Shown here: piece after piece, positions 24,896 through 34,113 of the stretch | Numbering within the stretch: position 1 is the first letter of the stretch | Layout of the letters: each line of letters opens with the position of its first letter | Source: an uncultured Lachnoclostridium sp. | GTDB lineage: Bacteria; Bacillota; Clostridia; Lachnospirales; Lachnospiraceae | DNA length: 64,000 bases | Reading direction: 5' to 3' | NCBI GenBank assembly: GCA_948330435.1 | Contig: CAOJBY010000007.1 | Location: 71,552-135,551 of the forward strand | Program-made: the position numbers and the translations under genes | The notes under the pieces: model-generated | What the model was told of the DNA's origin: nothing | The model's database searches: none | What the model saw: only the letters and a program-made list of their open reading frames with translations

Positions 24896-25873
24896 ATGAA
24901 AACAGATCAGACAAAAGTATTGATAAAAAAGATGCAGAGTGTAATTGCACTGATCCTGATATTTATCGTTGCAAGCGTAATCTGTGTACAGGATGGAAAA
25001 AATGTGTTCCTGGATGCCAGGAACCTGATGAATGTGCTCCGTGCTGTGTCGGAAAATGGAATTATTGCCATCGGCATGACCATGATTTTGATTTTGGGTG
25101 ATATCGATCTGTCCGTTGGTTCCGTGGTTGGTCTGGTATCTACCGGCTGTGCGGCTTTGATGGTGTGGAACGGGCTTCCCTTTATACCGGCAGTCCTTGC
25201 CAGCCTTTTGATTGGTGCGGTCTTTGGATTTTTCAACGGCATCTGTATTACCAAGCTGAAACTGCAGGCTTTTATCGTCACACTGGCAAGTATGAATATT
25301 GCGAGAGGACTTGCAAGATTCTGGGCCAACGGTGTTGGAATCCCCCTGACTTATGGCAAGGGGGAGGGGTTGGCACCGCCGGAGTTTGAGGTACTCCAGA
25401 TGAGAATCAGCGGCCTGATTCCCGTACCGGCCATTATTTTCCTGGTACTCCTCATTATCTTCCATTTTATCATGACGAAGACGAGATTTGGCCGTCAGCT
25501 CTATGCCATCGGCGGCAATCGCCAGGCTTCCTATCTGGCAGGTATCAATGTGGACCGGATTAAGCTGTTTACTTTCATGCTTTGTTCCATGCTGGCATCC
25601 ATAGCCGCTATGATTCATGCGGCACAGATTAGCCAGGGCGGCCCCAACGAGGGTTCCGGTTATGAACTGAATGCGGTTGCAGCCTGTGCCATCGGCGGAA
25701 CCAGTCTGGCAGGCGGCAAGGGAACCATGCTGGGAACTCTGATCGGAGCATTGATCCTGGGTATGCTGGATAATGTGTTAGGTTTAAAGGGTGTCAATTC
25801 CAACCTGCAGTTGATGGTAAAGGGTTTCCTCATTATCATTGCCGTATTTATGCAGGCAGAGAGGAAAGACTGA
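24896..25873 (+). CDS. Sugar ABC transporter permease (RbsC type)
   Basis: 325 residues with about 8-10 hydrophobic segments. GDIDLSVGSVVGL and FIVTLASMNIARGL, with TRFGRQLYAIGGNRQASYLAGI, are the conserved loops of the ribose/galactose permease family, including the EAA-like contact with the ATPase. It forms the membrane channel of the importer as a homodimer. AGGGAGAGG lies upstream of the ATG. It is followed by a strong stem-loop and then the binding-protein gene. Confidence 0.95.
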   Translation: MKTDQTKVLIKKMQSVIALILIFIVASVICVQDGKNVFLDARNLMNVLRAVSENGIIAIGMTMILILGDIDLSVGSVVGLVSTGCAALMVWNGLPFIPAVLASLLIGAVFGFFNGICITKLKLQAFIVTLASMNIARGLARFWANGVGIPLTYGKGEGLAPPEFEVLQMRISGLIPVPAIIFLVLLIIFHFIMTKTRFGRQLYAIGGNRQASYLAGINVDRIKLFTFMLCSMLASIAAMIHAAQISQGGPNEGSGYELNAVAACAIGGTSLAGGKGTMLGTLIGALILGMLDNVLGLKGVNSNLQLMVKGFLIIIAVFMQAERKD

Positions 25874-25896
25874 TTGTTTTTACATAACTTGTGCGC

Positions 25897-25936
25897 AATC
25901 TGTCCGGGGCTGATCGATAGCAGCCCCAGACAGATT
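25897..25936 (+). other. Stem-loop between permease and binding-protein genes
   Basis: AATCTGTC-GGGGCTG pairs with CAGCCCC-GACAGATT (one mismatch), loop of 8. No T-tract follows, so it is more likely an mRNA-stabilising element at the 5' end of the binding-protein message than a terminator. Confidence 0.6.
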
Positions 25937-25969
25937 AAAAAATAAAAGCTATCGAAGAAAGAGGGAAAT

Positions 25970-27022
25970 ATGAAAAAGAGAATTTTAAGTGTGGTGCTTT
26001 GCACGGCAATGCTTGCAACCTTACTGGTTGGCTGCGGCGGCAAGACAGAAGAGCCTGCCGAGGCTCCGGCTGCTCCGGCGGAAGAAGAAGCGGAAGCTCC
26101 TGCAGAGACACCCGAAGAACCGGCGGCAGACGCAGAGACAGGTGCAAAAGACAAATACGTGATTGGCATGTCACAGTGTAACCTGGGCGAGCCCTGGCGT
26201 GTAGCTATGAACGATCAGATTGCGGCCGCAGCAGAAGCACATCCGGAGTTCGAGATTATCTATGCGGACGCAGCACAGGATAACTCCAAGCAGATCGCAG
26301 ACATTGAGAACTTTGTACAGATGGGCGTGGATCTGATTATTACCTCCCCCAACGAGGCAACTCCTCTGACCAATGCGGTTACGGCTGCATACGAGGCAGG
26401 AATCCCGGTTATTCTTCTGGACAGAAAGATTGACGGAGACGGTTATACACAGTTTATCGGTGCAGATAATGTGGCAATCGGAAAACAGGTGGGCGAGTAT
26501 GTGGCAAACACACTTCTTCCAGACGGAGGAAAGGTTTGCGAGATCAAGGGTCTTGAGGGAACCTCCGGCGGTATCGACAGAGACAACGGATTCCGTGAAG
26601 GAATCAAGGCAAATCCAAAGGTAGAGATCGTAGCAGCTAACAATGCAGACTGGCTTCGTGAGAAAGCTATCACCGTTGCAGAGGAAATGCTCCAGACCAA
26701 TACGGAGATTGATCTGTTCTACTGCCTGAATGATCCCATGGCAGAGGGTGCTTACATTGCGGCAAAGAACGCCGGACGTGAGAAAGACATTATCTTCATC
26801 GGCGTTGACGGACTTCCTACCCCTGACGGCGGCATCCGCAGCGTTATGGACGGCAGACTGAGCCTGTCCATGGTATATCCCACTGGCGGTGCAGAAGCTA
26901 TCGAGAGTGCATACCAGCTTCTGGTAGAGGGCAAGGAGCTTGAGAAAGAGATTACTCTGGAATCCGAGATCATCACTCCGGAGACAGCTCCTGACTTGTT
27001 GAAGAAATATGGCGGCGAATAA
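25970..27022 (+). CDS. Sugar-binding lipoprotein of the ABC importer
   Basis: 350 residues. The lipobox LLVGCGG puts the lipidated Cys at about residue 23; an E/A/P linker runs to about residue 60. The mature domain is a ribose-type periplasmic binding protein (KYVIGMSQCNLGEPWRVAMNDQI, DAAQDNSKQIADIENFVQMGVDLIITSPNEA, DNVAIGKQVGEYV, IGVDGLPTPDGGI). It delivers the sugar to the RbsC-type permease. The sugar is unknown; the SQCNLGEPWR opening resembles the YtfQ/galactofuranose group. A terminator follows. Confidence 0.93.
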   Translation: MKKRILSVVLCTAMLATLLVGCGGKTEEPAEAPAAPAEEEAEAPAETPEEPAADAETGAKDKYVIGMSQCNLGEPWRVAMNDQIAAAAEAHPEFEIIYADAAQDNSKQIADIENFVQMGVDLIITSPNEATPLTNAVTAAYEAGIPVILLDRKIDGDGYTQFIGADNVAIGKQVGEYVANTLLPDGGKVCEIKGLEGTSGGIDRDNGFREGIKANPKVEIVAANNADWLREKAITVAEEMLQTNTEIDLFYCLNDPMAEGAYIAAKNAGREKDIIFIGVDGLPTPDGGIRSVMDGRLSLSMVYPTGGAEAIESAYQLLVEGKELEKEITLESEIITPETAPDLLKKYGGE

Positions 27023-27050
27023 GAATCATAAAAACTGCCTGTGAGCTTAC

Positions 27051-27087
27051 AAGGCTCGTCTGTGATCTGCAGGCGAGCCTTTTTTTA
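27051..27087 (+). terminator. Terminator of the sugar ABC operon
   Basis: AGGCTCG pairs with CGAGCCT, followed by TTTTTTT. It separates the importer from the sensor genes. Confidence 0.85.
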
Positions 27088-27136
27088 CCGCAAATTTTTT
27101 GGTATAATTTTATATAACAATCCGGACGGAGGGAAA

Positions 27137-27178
27137 ATGCCGTCCAAACAGATACATCTATGTGGCGTTCATACATAA
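27137..27178 (+). CDS. Possible leader peptide upstream of the histidine kinase
   Basis: ATG at 27137 has the best ribosome binding site in this region (GGAGGG, four bases upstream) and opens a 13-residue frame, MPSKQIHLCGVHT, ending at TAA 27176-27178. It overlaps the proposed kinase start at 27160 in another frame, so translation of the kinase may be coupled to it. It could also be chance. Confidence 0.35.
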   Translation: MPSKQIHLCGVHT

Positions 27179-28977
27179 TAAGACAAAATTTCATGAAAAA
27201 CATACAGGAATTACTTTTCACAAAAAATTTAAGACGTTCATTTCTTGCCTTTACGTTCACGGCAGTTATATTTGTAACACTTGTGCTGACCATGGCGGGC
27301 AGCGGAATCTATATTGATTCGATTGAGGAGCATGCGTATGCCAGTACGGCCGAGATGCAGAATCAGGTGCAGAAATCCGTGGATTTGAAGCTGGAAGATA
27401 TTGAGAATACGCTGAAGCTATTAGGAGAGACAAGAGAGGTTCAGGGCTATCTTACGGTGGATGAGGAACGGGAGCAGGGGAAAAGGGTGGAACTGGAAAC
27501 CTCTGTCCGGAATCTGCTGCTTGAATATTCCAAGGTTCACAGGGATTATCTGAACATTGTTCTGGCCAGCAGCAGGGGCCATTATCTGTCCAATGATTCC
27601 TACCGGATTCAGAAACAGGACCTGAGCGAGGAGGAATGGTACCAGGATGCGGTTCGGGCAAAGGGGAGTCCGGTTGTAATCAGTTCTTCCATCGGACGGA
27701 ACCTGCAGGATTGGAGAAATTACAGTTCGGACAGCTATGTCTCCGTGGCCCAGGGCATTTACAGAAAAGAAAGCGGCGATCTTATCGGAGTAGTTTTAAT
27801 TGATCTGGATAAGATGAGCATTCAGGGACTGGTGGGAGATATTACACTGGGCCAGACCGGTTTTGTCTTTATTATGGACAGTAAGGGAAATGTGCTGTAC
27901 ACTCCGGAGAATAAGGTGGTATACCGGATTAATCCGGCATGGTTTCAGGGGGCAGGCAGCGGAAGCTTTAAATGCCGGATTCAGGAGAACGAATACCGGA
28001 TTATTTATAATCAATCGGATTATACCAGGCTTACAACCGTCGGTCTCTATGATATGGGAAAAACCATTGAGGGAGTATCCAGAGTGCAGAGAGTATCGGT
28101 TCTTCTGGCAATTATCTGCTGCGGAGTGGCACTTGTGTGGGCGGCTTTCTTCTCAAAGACGATTACAACGCCCATATCGAATCTTTCCCGGCTGATGAAG
28201 CGTGCACAGACAGGAGATCTGACCGTGCGGTTTGACAATCACTATCAGGGAGAGATTGGGCAACTGGGAGATGCTTTCAATTCCATGGTGAATAAGATTA
28301 ATGAACTCTTACAGATGGTTTATGTGGAACAGAAACAGAAACGGGAGGCGGAGATGAAGATCCTCAGGGAACAGATCAAGCCTCATTTTCTGTATAATAC
28401 CCTGGACAGCATTCAATGGATGGCAAAACGTTATCAGGCCATGGACATTGTGGAGACGGTTCGGGCACTCTCTAATTTTTTCCGCATCAGTTTAAGCAGC
28501 GGAAAGGAGTATATCACGCTTCGGGAGGAAATGACGCTGGTCCGCAGCTATCTGGAGGTGCAGAAGTTCCGATATGAGGATCTCTTTGAGTATGAGCCCA
28601 CCTATGATGATGAGCTTCTTGACTGCATGGTACCCCGGTTGATTCTGCAGCCCCTGGTGGAAAATGCCCTGTATCATGGGATTAAGGAATCGGATCGGGA
28701 AAGAGGAAATATACGCATCTGTGTTTGCAGGGAGACGGCAGAATCACTTCTTATTTCTGTCTCAGATGATGGGGCGGGGATGAGCCAGGAAGAATGCGAC
28801 AGGATGAATGGGCTTCTGCGAATGGAGGAACGCCCTGAGGAAATCCGGGCCTTTGGAGTGCTGAACGTCCATGATCGGATTCGTTTTTCTTACGGGGAGC
28901 CTTACGGACTCTACTATCGCCCGGGAGAGGAGGGCGGGACTATTGCGGAGGTAAGGATTCCGGTAAATGAACGGTAA
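27160..28977 (+). CDS. Sensor histidine kinase, YesM family
   Basis: 605 residues. A first membrane segment (about 25-47) and a second (about 305-328) frame a 250-residue extracellular Cache-like domain. A HAMP domain (TTPISNLSRLMKRAQTGDLTVRF) follows, then the His_kinase motif EQIKPHFLYNTLDSIQWM with the phosphorylated His, and the ATPase domain with VENALYHGIK, DDGAGM and FGVLNVHDRI. This family pairs with YesN regulators and often controls sugar transporters. The start is uncertain: ATG 27160 has no good ribosome binding site, and ATG 27193 (MKNIQELL) is an alternative. Confidence 0.93.
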   Translation: MWRSYIIRQNFMKNIQELLFTKNLRRSFLAFTFTAVIFVTLVLTMAGSGIYIDSIEEHAYASTAEMQNQVQKSVDLKLEDIENTLKLLGETREVQGYLTVDEEREQGKRVELETSVRNLLLEYSKVHRDYLNIVLASSRGHYLSNDSYRIQKQDLSEEEWYQDAVRAKGSPVVISSSIGRNLQDWRNYSSDSYVSVAQGIYRKESGDLIGVVLIDLDKMSIQGLVGDITLGQTGFVFIMDSKGNVLYTPENKVVYRINPAWFQGAGSGSFKCRIQENEYRIIYNQSDYTRLTTVGLYDMGKTIEGVSRVQRVSVLLAIICCGVALVWAAFFSKTITTPISNLSRLMKRAQTGDLTVRFDNHYQGEIGQLGDAFNSMVNKINELLQMVYVEQKQKREAEMKILREQIKPHFLYNTLDSIQWMAKRYQAMDIVETVRALSNFFRISLSSGKEYITLREEMTLVRSYLEVQKFRYEDLFEYEPTYDDELLDCMVPRLILQPLVENALYHGIKESDRERGNIRICVCRETAESLLISVSDDGAGMSQEECDRMNGLLRMEERPEEIRAFGVLNVHDRIRFSYGEPYGLYYRPGEEGGTIAEVRIPVNER

Positions 28978-29044
28978 AGTCACAAAGACGCACGAGAGGA
29001 ACTGGAAAGAGTTTGCGGAACTGAAAATCAGAAAGGAAAGAGAC

Positions 29045-30247
29045 ATGTGGAAGATACTGATCGCAGACGATGAACCGAAGATCCGTCAGGGCCTTAAGGA
29101 ATTGGTGGAAAGCTTTGAACTGCCCCTTAAGGTTTGCGGCGAGGCAAAGAACGGGCTGGAAGCCCTCCGTCTGCTTGAGGAGGAGTGTCCGGATATTGCC
29201 CTGGTGGATATCTGTATGCCAAAACTCAATGGATTGCAGCTTCTGGAACGGATTCGTGAAGTTTGCCCGGAGTGCCGGACGATTATTGTATCCGGATACA
29301 ACGAATTTACGTATGCCAAAGAAGCTATGAGCCTGGGGGTACGCAGTTATATCTTGAAGCCGGTGGAGGAAGAGGAACTCTATGAGACGGTTCGCAGCCT
29401 TACGGAGGAACTGAGCAGGGAAAGATCAAGACAGCGTTTTATTGATCTGGCCAATTATCAGTTGGAACAGCACCGGGAATATCTTCAGGGCGTATTTTTC
29501 AATGACTGGATTGAGGGACGGCTTTCGGAGAGCGAAAGGGAGGGGCAGAAAGAGTTGCTATCCGTACATATCGGGGAGACGGCAGCTTTGATACTAGTGT
29601 CTACACAGAATAACCGTACATTGAGTCTCAGGATGGATGACAGCCACATTTCCGATGATGTGTACCAGTTTGCCCTGAAAAATATTCTGGGAGAACTTTT
29701 GGAAGAATGGGGACCGGTTTATCTGTTTATGGATCGGTACCAGAATGTGGCCGGAATCTTTCAGATGATCGGTCAGGAGACGGAGAGCCTGCAGCGGCAT
29801 GTGGAGGAGAGCCTGGAACAGATTCTGGGAGGAACCTGCACCATTGTGATACGAAGCTGTAAAGAGTCTCTTTTTCCGGAGAACTATACAGAGGCACTGA
29901 GAGAAGTACAAAAAGCACTGGAATGCCGCCCGGTTGTGGCGGAGGCAAAGAAGTATCTTTTTGAGCATTTTCGGGATCCGGATATTGACCTGAATCTGGT
30001 GGCCCGTTCCATCGGAATCAGTCCGGCTTATTTAAGCCGCCTGATGAAGCAGGAACTAGGGATGCCTTTTAAGGATTTTCTTACCAGTCTTCGGATAAAC
30101 GAGGCCATTGTTCTCATGCGCAGCACCAGCTGCTCCATCAATGAGATTGCGGACATGGTAGGGTATAAGAGCCAGCACTATTTTTCTACGGCCTTTAAGA
30201 ACAGCATGGGGATCTCCCCGTCGGAGCATCGAAAAAATATTAGCTGA
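29045..30247 (+). CDS. Response regulator with AraC-type output, YesN family
   Basis: 400 residues. Receiver domain at about 1-125 with DDE acidic pair (IADDEPK), phospho-acceptor Asp in ALVDICMPKLNGL, and Lys in ILKPVEEEE. A linker (130-290) follows and then a C-terminal AraC HTH pair (about 300-400: DLNLVARSIGISPAYLSRLMKQELG, SINEIADMVGYKSQHYFSTAFK). The ATG at 29045 fits the receiver start and has GGAAAG upstream; the ATG at 28967 would overlap the kinase. Likely partner of the preceding YesM kinase, activating the sugar importer. Confidence 0.95.
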   Translation: MWKILIADDEPKIRQGLKELVESFELPLKVCGEAKNGLEALRLLEEECPDIALVDICMPKLNGLQLLERIREVCPECRTIIVSGYNEFTYAKEAMSLGVRSYILKPVEEEELYETVRSLTEELSRERSRQRFIDLANYQLEQHREYLQGVFFNDWIEGRLSESEREGQKELLSVHIGETAALILVSTQNNRTLSLRMDDSHISDDVYQFALKNILGELLEEWGPVYLFMDRYQNVAGIFQMIGQETESLQRHVEESLEQILGGTCTIVIRSCKESLFPENYTEALREVQKALECRPVVAEAKKYLFEHFRDPDIDLNLVARSIGISPAYLSRLMKQELGMPFKDFLTSLRINEAIVLMRSTSCSINEIADMVGYKSQHYFSTAFKNSMGISPSEHRKNIS

Positions 30248-30254
30248 GGGGAAG

Positions 30255-31181
30255 ATGTTTATGGGAAAGAAGCTCATAACTCTATACTTAAGCCTGCTCT
30301 TATGCCTTTTGGCGGGCTGCAGAGAGAAAGAGATCATACAGGAAAATGAATATGAGTATCTGATAGGTGTCAGTCTGTCCAATGTGATGGAGCCCTGGCT
30401 GAGTCATACGATTGATGCCATGTCTGCACAGCGTCTGGCGGACAGCCGGATAAATATTATCTTTAAGGATGCGGCGGGCAGTCAGGAGAAGCAGCTTCAG
30501 GATATTGAACAGCTTATGGAATGCGGTGTGGATTTGCTGATTGTGGCACCGGGAGATTCTGAGTCTCTGCAGGATAAGGTGGAGGAACTGTATCAGGAGA
30601 TTCCTGTGGTTGTGATGGGAATTGATCCTGGGACAGAGGATTATACTTCTTTTATAGAGTTTAATGATTATGAGATTGGGAGGCTGGCCGGATCGTATAT
30701 TATGGAGGAGCAGTATCAGGCCGGGGACGAGATGGTAGTACTTACAGGCCCCTCCGGTTCGCCTATTTCGGAAAAGCGTTTGCAGGGATTTAAAGATGCT
30801 GTTTCGGGAGATATAGAGGAGGAACAGATTCATTATCTAAATGGGGAATGGCTTCGGGATAAGGCAGAAAACCGAATGAAAGATTACCTGGTGGTGAATC
30901 AGAAAGCGGATGTTGTCTTTGCTTTTAATGATGAGATGGCTTATGGAGCTTATCTGGCCCAAAAGCAGTATCGGGTGACGGGGATCTGTTTTCTTGGGGT
31001 GGATGGCTTTACCGGGAATTTGGGAGGGATTGATCTGGTGGAACGGGGGCTCCTGGATGCCACCATCCAGTGCCCGGAGATTGGAAGTCTGGCTTATGAG
31101 ACTGCTGTCCGGATCCTGGATGGGGAGAAAGTGGAAAAGCATCAGGTGATAGAACCAACGCTGATCACGAAAGTTAAATGA
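30255..31181 (+). CDS. Second sugar-binding lipoprotein, probable sensor partner
   Basis: 308 residues with signal peptide and lipobox LLAGC (Cys at about residue 22). The body is a ribose-type binding protein related to the one at 25970: YLIGVSLSNVMEPWLSHTIDAM, KDAAGSQEKQLQDIEQLMECGVDLLIVAPGD, FNDYEIGRLAGSYI, FLGVDGFTGNLGGIDLV. It lies 7 bases after the response-regulator gene, away from the transporter genes. In Clostridium beijerinckii a xylose-binding protein of this kind (XylFII) works with a LytS kinase and a YesN regulator; the same role is inferred here. Its 3' end overlaps the convergent hybrid kinase gene by 8 bases. Confidence 0.9.
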   Translation: MFMGKKLITLYLSLLLCLLAGCREKEIIQENEYEYLIGVSLSNVMEPWLSHTIDAMSAQRLADSRINIIFKDAAGSQEKQLQDIEQLMECGVDLLIVAPGDSESLQDKVEELYQEIPVVVMGIDPGTEDYTSFIEFNDYEIGRLAGSYIMEEQYQAGDEMVVLTGPSGSPISEKRLQGFKDAVSGDIEEEQIHYLNGEWLRDKAENRMKDYLVVNQKADVVFAFNDEMAYGAYLAQKQYRVTGICFLGVDGFTGNLGGIDLVERGLLDATIQCPEIGSLAYETAVRILDGEKVEKHQVIEPTLITKVK

Positions 31182-33279
31182 TCTCCATTAGTAATTCCAG
31201 CAACTGATCTATGTGGAGAGGCTTGGCCATATGAGCGTTCATGCCGCTTTTTCTGGCCATTCGCCGATCCTCCTCAAAGGCGTTAGCAGACAGAGCGATA
31301 ATGGGGATGTCATGAAGAAGGGAGTCGTTCAGGCTTCGGATTATCTGGGCAGTCTCATAGCCGTTCATGGCAGGCATCTGGATATCCATCAGAATTACGG
31401 CATAAGTGCCCGGTTCCTCCTGTAGAAGCCGTTCAAGAGCCATATGGCCGTCTGTAGCGGTGTCTACCAGAAATCCCTGCTCTTCAAGAAGTTCTGTCTC
31501 TAACTCCAGATTCAGTTCATTGTCATCAACCAGAAGAATTCTGCGGCCATCTATACGCTTTATGAGTGCCGCTTTTGCTTCATCTGCAAGGAGACTTGTT
31601 GAATGTTGAATACGAAGATTGAGTCGAAAGGAAAAGAGGCTTCCTTTTTGGAGCGTACTATCCACGGCAATGGTTCCATCCATGAGTTCTACCAGCCTCC
31701 TAGCAATCGTCAGGCCAAGTCCGGTACCATGAATGCCACTGAAAGTTGTATTTTTTACACGTTCAAAGGGGTCAAAAATATGTTCCAGATATTCTGGTGC
31801 GATACCAATGCCGTTGTCCTTTACGCAAAATTCATAAGAGGCATAATTATTAGTGGGTGTTTTTTTCTCTGAGACAGAGATCTGTACTTGCCCATTATTT
31901 TCTGTATATTTCACGGCATTATTTCCAAGACAGGAGAGTACCTGCTTTATTTTGTCAGGATCACTATATACACAGGGATGCTCAAGCCCGGAGAGATCTA
32001 TAGAAAGAGAAATGTGCTTTCGTTCCGCCTGTGAAGACAGTATATGTACAGATTCTGTTACCAAATCAGACAGGCAGCAGGGGATTTCCTCTGTCTGGAT
32101 AGTTCCTGATTCGATTCTGGAGATTTCCAGAATATCATTGACAAGGGACAGCAGATGCTCGCCAGAGGTTTGAATTTTACTTATGTATTCCATAAGCTTT
32201 TCCGGTTCGTGAAGGTGATTCTGAGCAAGAGTTGAGAAGCCAGTAATGGCATTTAAGGGGGTGCGCATATCATGGGACATATTTGCGAGAAAGGTGTTCT
32301 TGGCAATATTGGCCCGCTTTGCATGATTAAGGGCATCCTCTAAGAACTTTTTCTGCTCCATTTCATGCTGAATTTCCTCATCAACTCTACGGGAGCCTAT
32401 AACAACCTGGGAAGGCGATTTCTGATTGTCCGCACCGGCAATGCGAAGCTGAAAATACTGAACTTCTTCCTGTACCACAATCCTGTAGTTTATATAATAG
32501 GTATTGAGAGAAGCAATATTTTTCCGGAGCTGGTGAGAGTCAAGAGCCAGCTTAACTAAGGCCTGATCCTCAGGATAAACCCAGGCTTTTACATAATCGG
32601 AGCAAAATTGACGGAAAGAAAGGGGCTGCGTTGAGGAATGAAACTGCTGCTCAATGCGGGAACTCAGCCGATAGGGAAAGAGCCTGTCTTCGTCCAGATC
32701 CACATAAATAATGGCCTCATAATCGCTGCTTAATCCCTCGATAATTGCCATCCTTTGAAGCTGTTCCTCTATCTGCTGCTTACGTTTTTCTGTGGCATCC
32801 CCTAAAAATACATAGAAAATACCGCCGATAAAATCACTTTGGATAAAATGACCATAATCTTCCACCCAGCGGATCTCACCGTTTTTTTGGATGATTCGAT
32901 ATTCTACATAATCCAGGTCATACTGGCTTTGACGAATCTGTTCCTGAATACTGGCTTCTACGGAATCCAAATCTTCCGGGTGTACCATGCCTTTGAACGT
33001 GTTGCCGGTTAATTCCCGGAACTCTTTTAAGGTGTTGCAGCCAAAAAGACGGATTACAGCTTTATTGGCATAGAGGATTTCTTCATCGCCATCTGCATAG
33101 TAGATAAAGAAACCGCCGGGAATCTCATCCATGAATTTTTTAATCTCCAGGGCAGACTGGAAATCAGAAGTGTCAAAAAGGGGGGAGCGGACATCTTGTT
33201 GAAAACTGTGTTCCAGATTGTAAAGTGCGGAGAGGATGGATTCTATTGGGCCTTTTCCTGTAATCATTTGTCTGTTCAT
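31174..33279 (-). CDS. Soluble hybrid histidine kinase / response regulator with PAS domain
   Basis: 701 residues, no membrane segment. A PAS domain with PAC (about 55-175: GGFFIYYADGDEEILYANKAVIRLFG, YRIIQKNGEIRWVEDYG) is followed by a second PAS-like region. HisKA (FLANMSHDMRTPLNAITGFSTLAQN, about residue 340) holds the phosphorylated His, the HATPase region has NAVKYTENNG, DNGIGI and GTGLGLTI, and a C-terminal receiver (about 575-695) has LLVDDNELN and LMDIQMPAMNG. No phosphotransfer domain or DNA-binding domain is present, so output must go through another protein. AGGGGG precedes the start. Divergent from the corrinoid protein gene. Confidence 0.94.
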   Translation of the reverse strand: MNRQMITGKGPIESILSALYNLEHSFQQDVRSPLFDTSDFQSALEIKKFMDEIPGGFFIYYADGDEEILYANKAVIRLFGCNTLKEFRELTGNTFKGMVHPEDLDSVEASIQEQIRQSQYDLDYVEYRIIQKNGEIRWVEDYGHFIQSDFIGGIFYVFLGDATEKRKQQIEEQLQRMAIIEGLSSDYEAIIYVDLDEDRLFPYRLSSRIEQQFHSSTQPLSFRQFCSDYVKAWVYPEDQALVKLALDSHQLRKNIASLNTYYINYRIVVQEEVQYFQLRIAGADNQKSPSQVVIGSRRVDEEIQHEMEQKKFLEDALNHAKRANIAKNTFLANMSHDMRTPLNAITGFSTLAQNHLHEPEKLMEYISKIQTSGEHLLSLVNDILEISRIESGTIQTEEIPCCLSDLVTESVHILSSQAERKHISLSIDLSGLEHPCVYSDPDKIKQVLSCLGNNAVKYTENNGQVQISVSEKKTPTNNYASYEFCVKDNGIGIAPEYLEHIFDPFERVKNTTFSGIHGTGLGLTIARRLVELMDGTIAVDSTLQKGSLFSFRLNLRIQHSTSLLADEAKAALIKRIDGRRILLVDDNELNLELETELLEEQGFLVDTATDGHMALERLLQEEPGTYAVILMDIQMPAMNGYETAQIIRSLNDSLLHDIPIIALSANAFEEDRRMARKSGMNAHMAKPLHIDQLLELLMEII

Positions 33280-33360
33280 GTAGTCTTCCCCCTAGAAGTA
33301 TTTTGTCAATCTATTATAGCACCTTTTTATAAAATAGGGAAATGATTATTTTCCTTTTGC

Positions 33361-33389
33361 TTGATCTTGCTTTCGGTTCTCAATATAAT
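33361..33389 (+). promoter_or_regulatory. Promoter of the corrinoid protein gene
   Basis: TTGATC at 33361-33366, 17-base spacer, TATAAT at 33384-33389. Confidence 0.6.
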
Positions 33390-33454
33390 ACCCTATAGAA
33401 CCACAGAGAACTTCACGATATTTGCAGAGAGAAAAAGAGAGAAAGGCGGCAGTG

Positions 33455-34099
33455 ATGACAAGAATAGAAGAACTGGCATTGGCAATTGAAGAGGGGAAGC
33501 TTAAACCGGTAGTACTTTTGATCAAGGAGGCTCTGCAAGAAGGAGAAGCTCCTGATAAGATACTGAATGAAGGCATGATTGATGCATTGGGAAATGTGGG
33601 GGAAAAGTATCGGAGAGGTGATATTTTCGTGCCGGAGATGTTGCTTTCCGCACGGGCCGTGAAAAAAGGAGTGGAGGTATTAAAGCCTTATCTGATATCG
33701 GAACAGACGAAGACACTGGGAACAGTGATCATTGGCACGGTGGCGGGAGATCTTCATGACATTGGAAAAAACCTGGTGAGTATGATGCTGGAGAATGCAG
33801 GTTTCCAGGTGGTTGATCTGGGAATTGATGTGTCTACCCGGAAGTTTATTGATTCCATCATGAAGCATCCGGATGCGTCGCTGGTAGCCATGTCGGCTTT
33901 ACTGACTACAACATTGTCAGCCATGCGGGAGACTGTCCATGCTCTCAATGGGCAGAATTTTCGGGAACGGATTCATATTATGGTAGGGGGAGCACCTGTG
34001 ACAGAGGATTTTGCAAAGGAAATAGGTGCGGACGGCTATAGTCAGAATGCGGCAGAGGCAGTAGTGCTTGCGAAAAGACTTTTGGGAGAAAGGCACTAA
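33455..34099 (+). CDS. Corrinoid (cobalamin-binding) protein of a methyltransferase system
   Basis: 214 residues, the standard length of MtbC/MttC-type corrinoid proteins. A helical cap domain (about 1-85) precedes the Rossmann-like B12 domain with the lower-ligand motif GDLHDIGKNLV (DxHxxG), SALLTTTLSAM and VGGAPVTEDFA. Such proteins carry a methyl group between a substrate methyltransferase and a second enzyme that passes it to tetrahydrofolate or CoM. No methyltransferase or reactivase gene is adjacent. I chose the ATG at 33455; an upstream TTG at 33422 is less likely. Confidence 0.93.
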   Translation: MTRIEELALAIEEGKLKPVVLLIKEALQEGEAPDKILNEGMIDALGNVGEKYRRGDIFVPEMLLSARAVKKGVEVLKPYLISEQTKTLGTVIIGTVAGDLHDIGKNLVSMMLENAGFQVVDLGIDVSTRKFIDSIMKHPDASLVAMSALLTTTLSAMRETVHALNGQNFRERIHIMVGGAPVTEDFAKEIGADGYSQNAAEAVVLAKRLLGERH

Positions 34100-34113
34100 G
34101 GGAAAGGGAGCAT

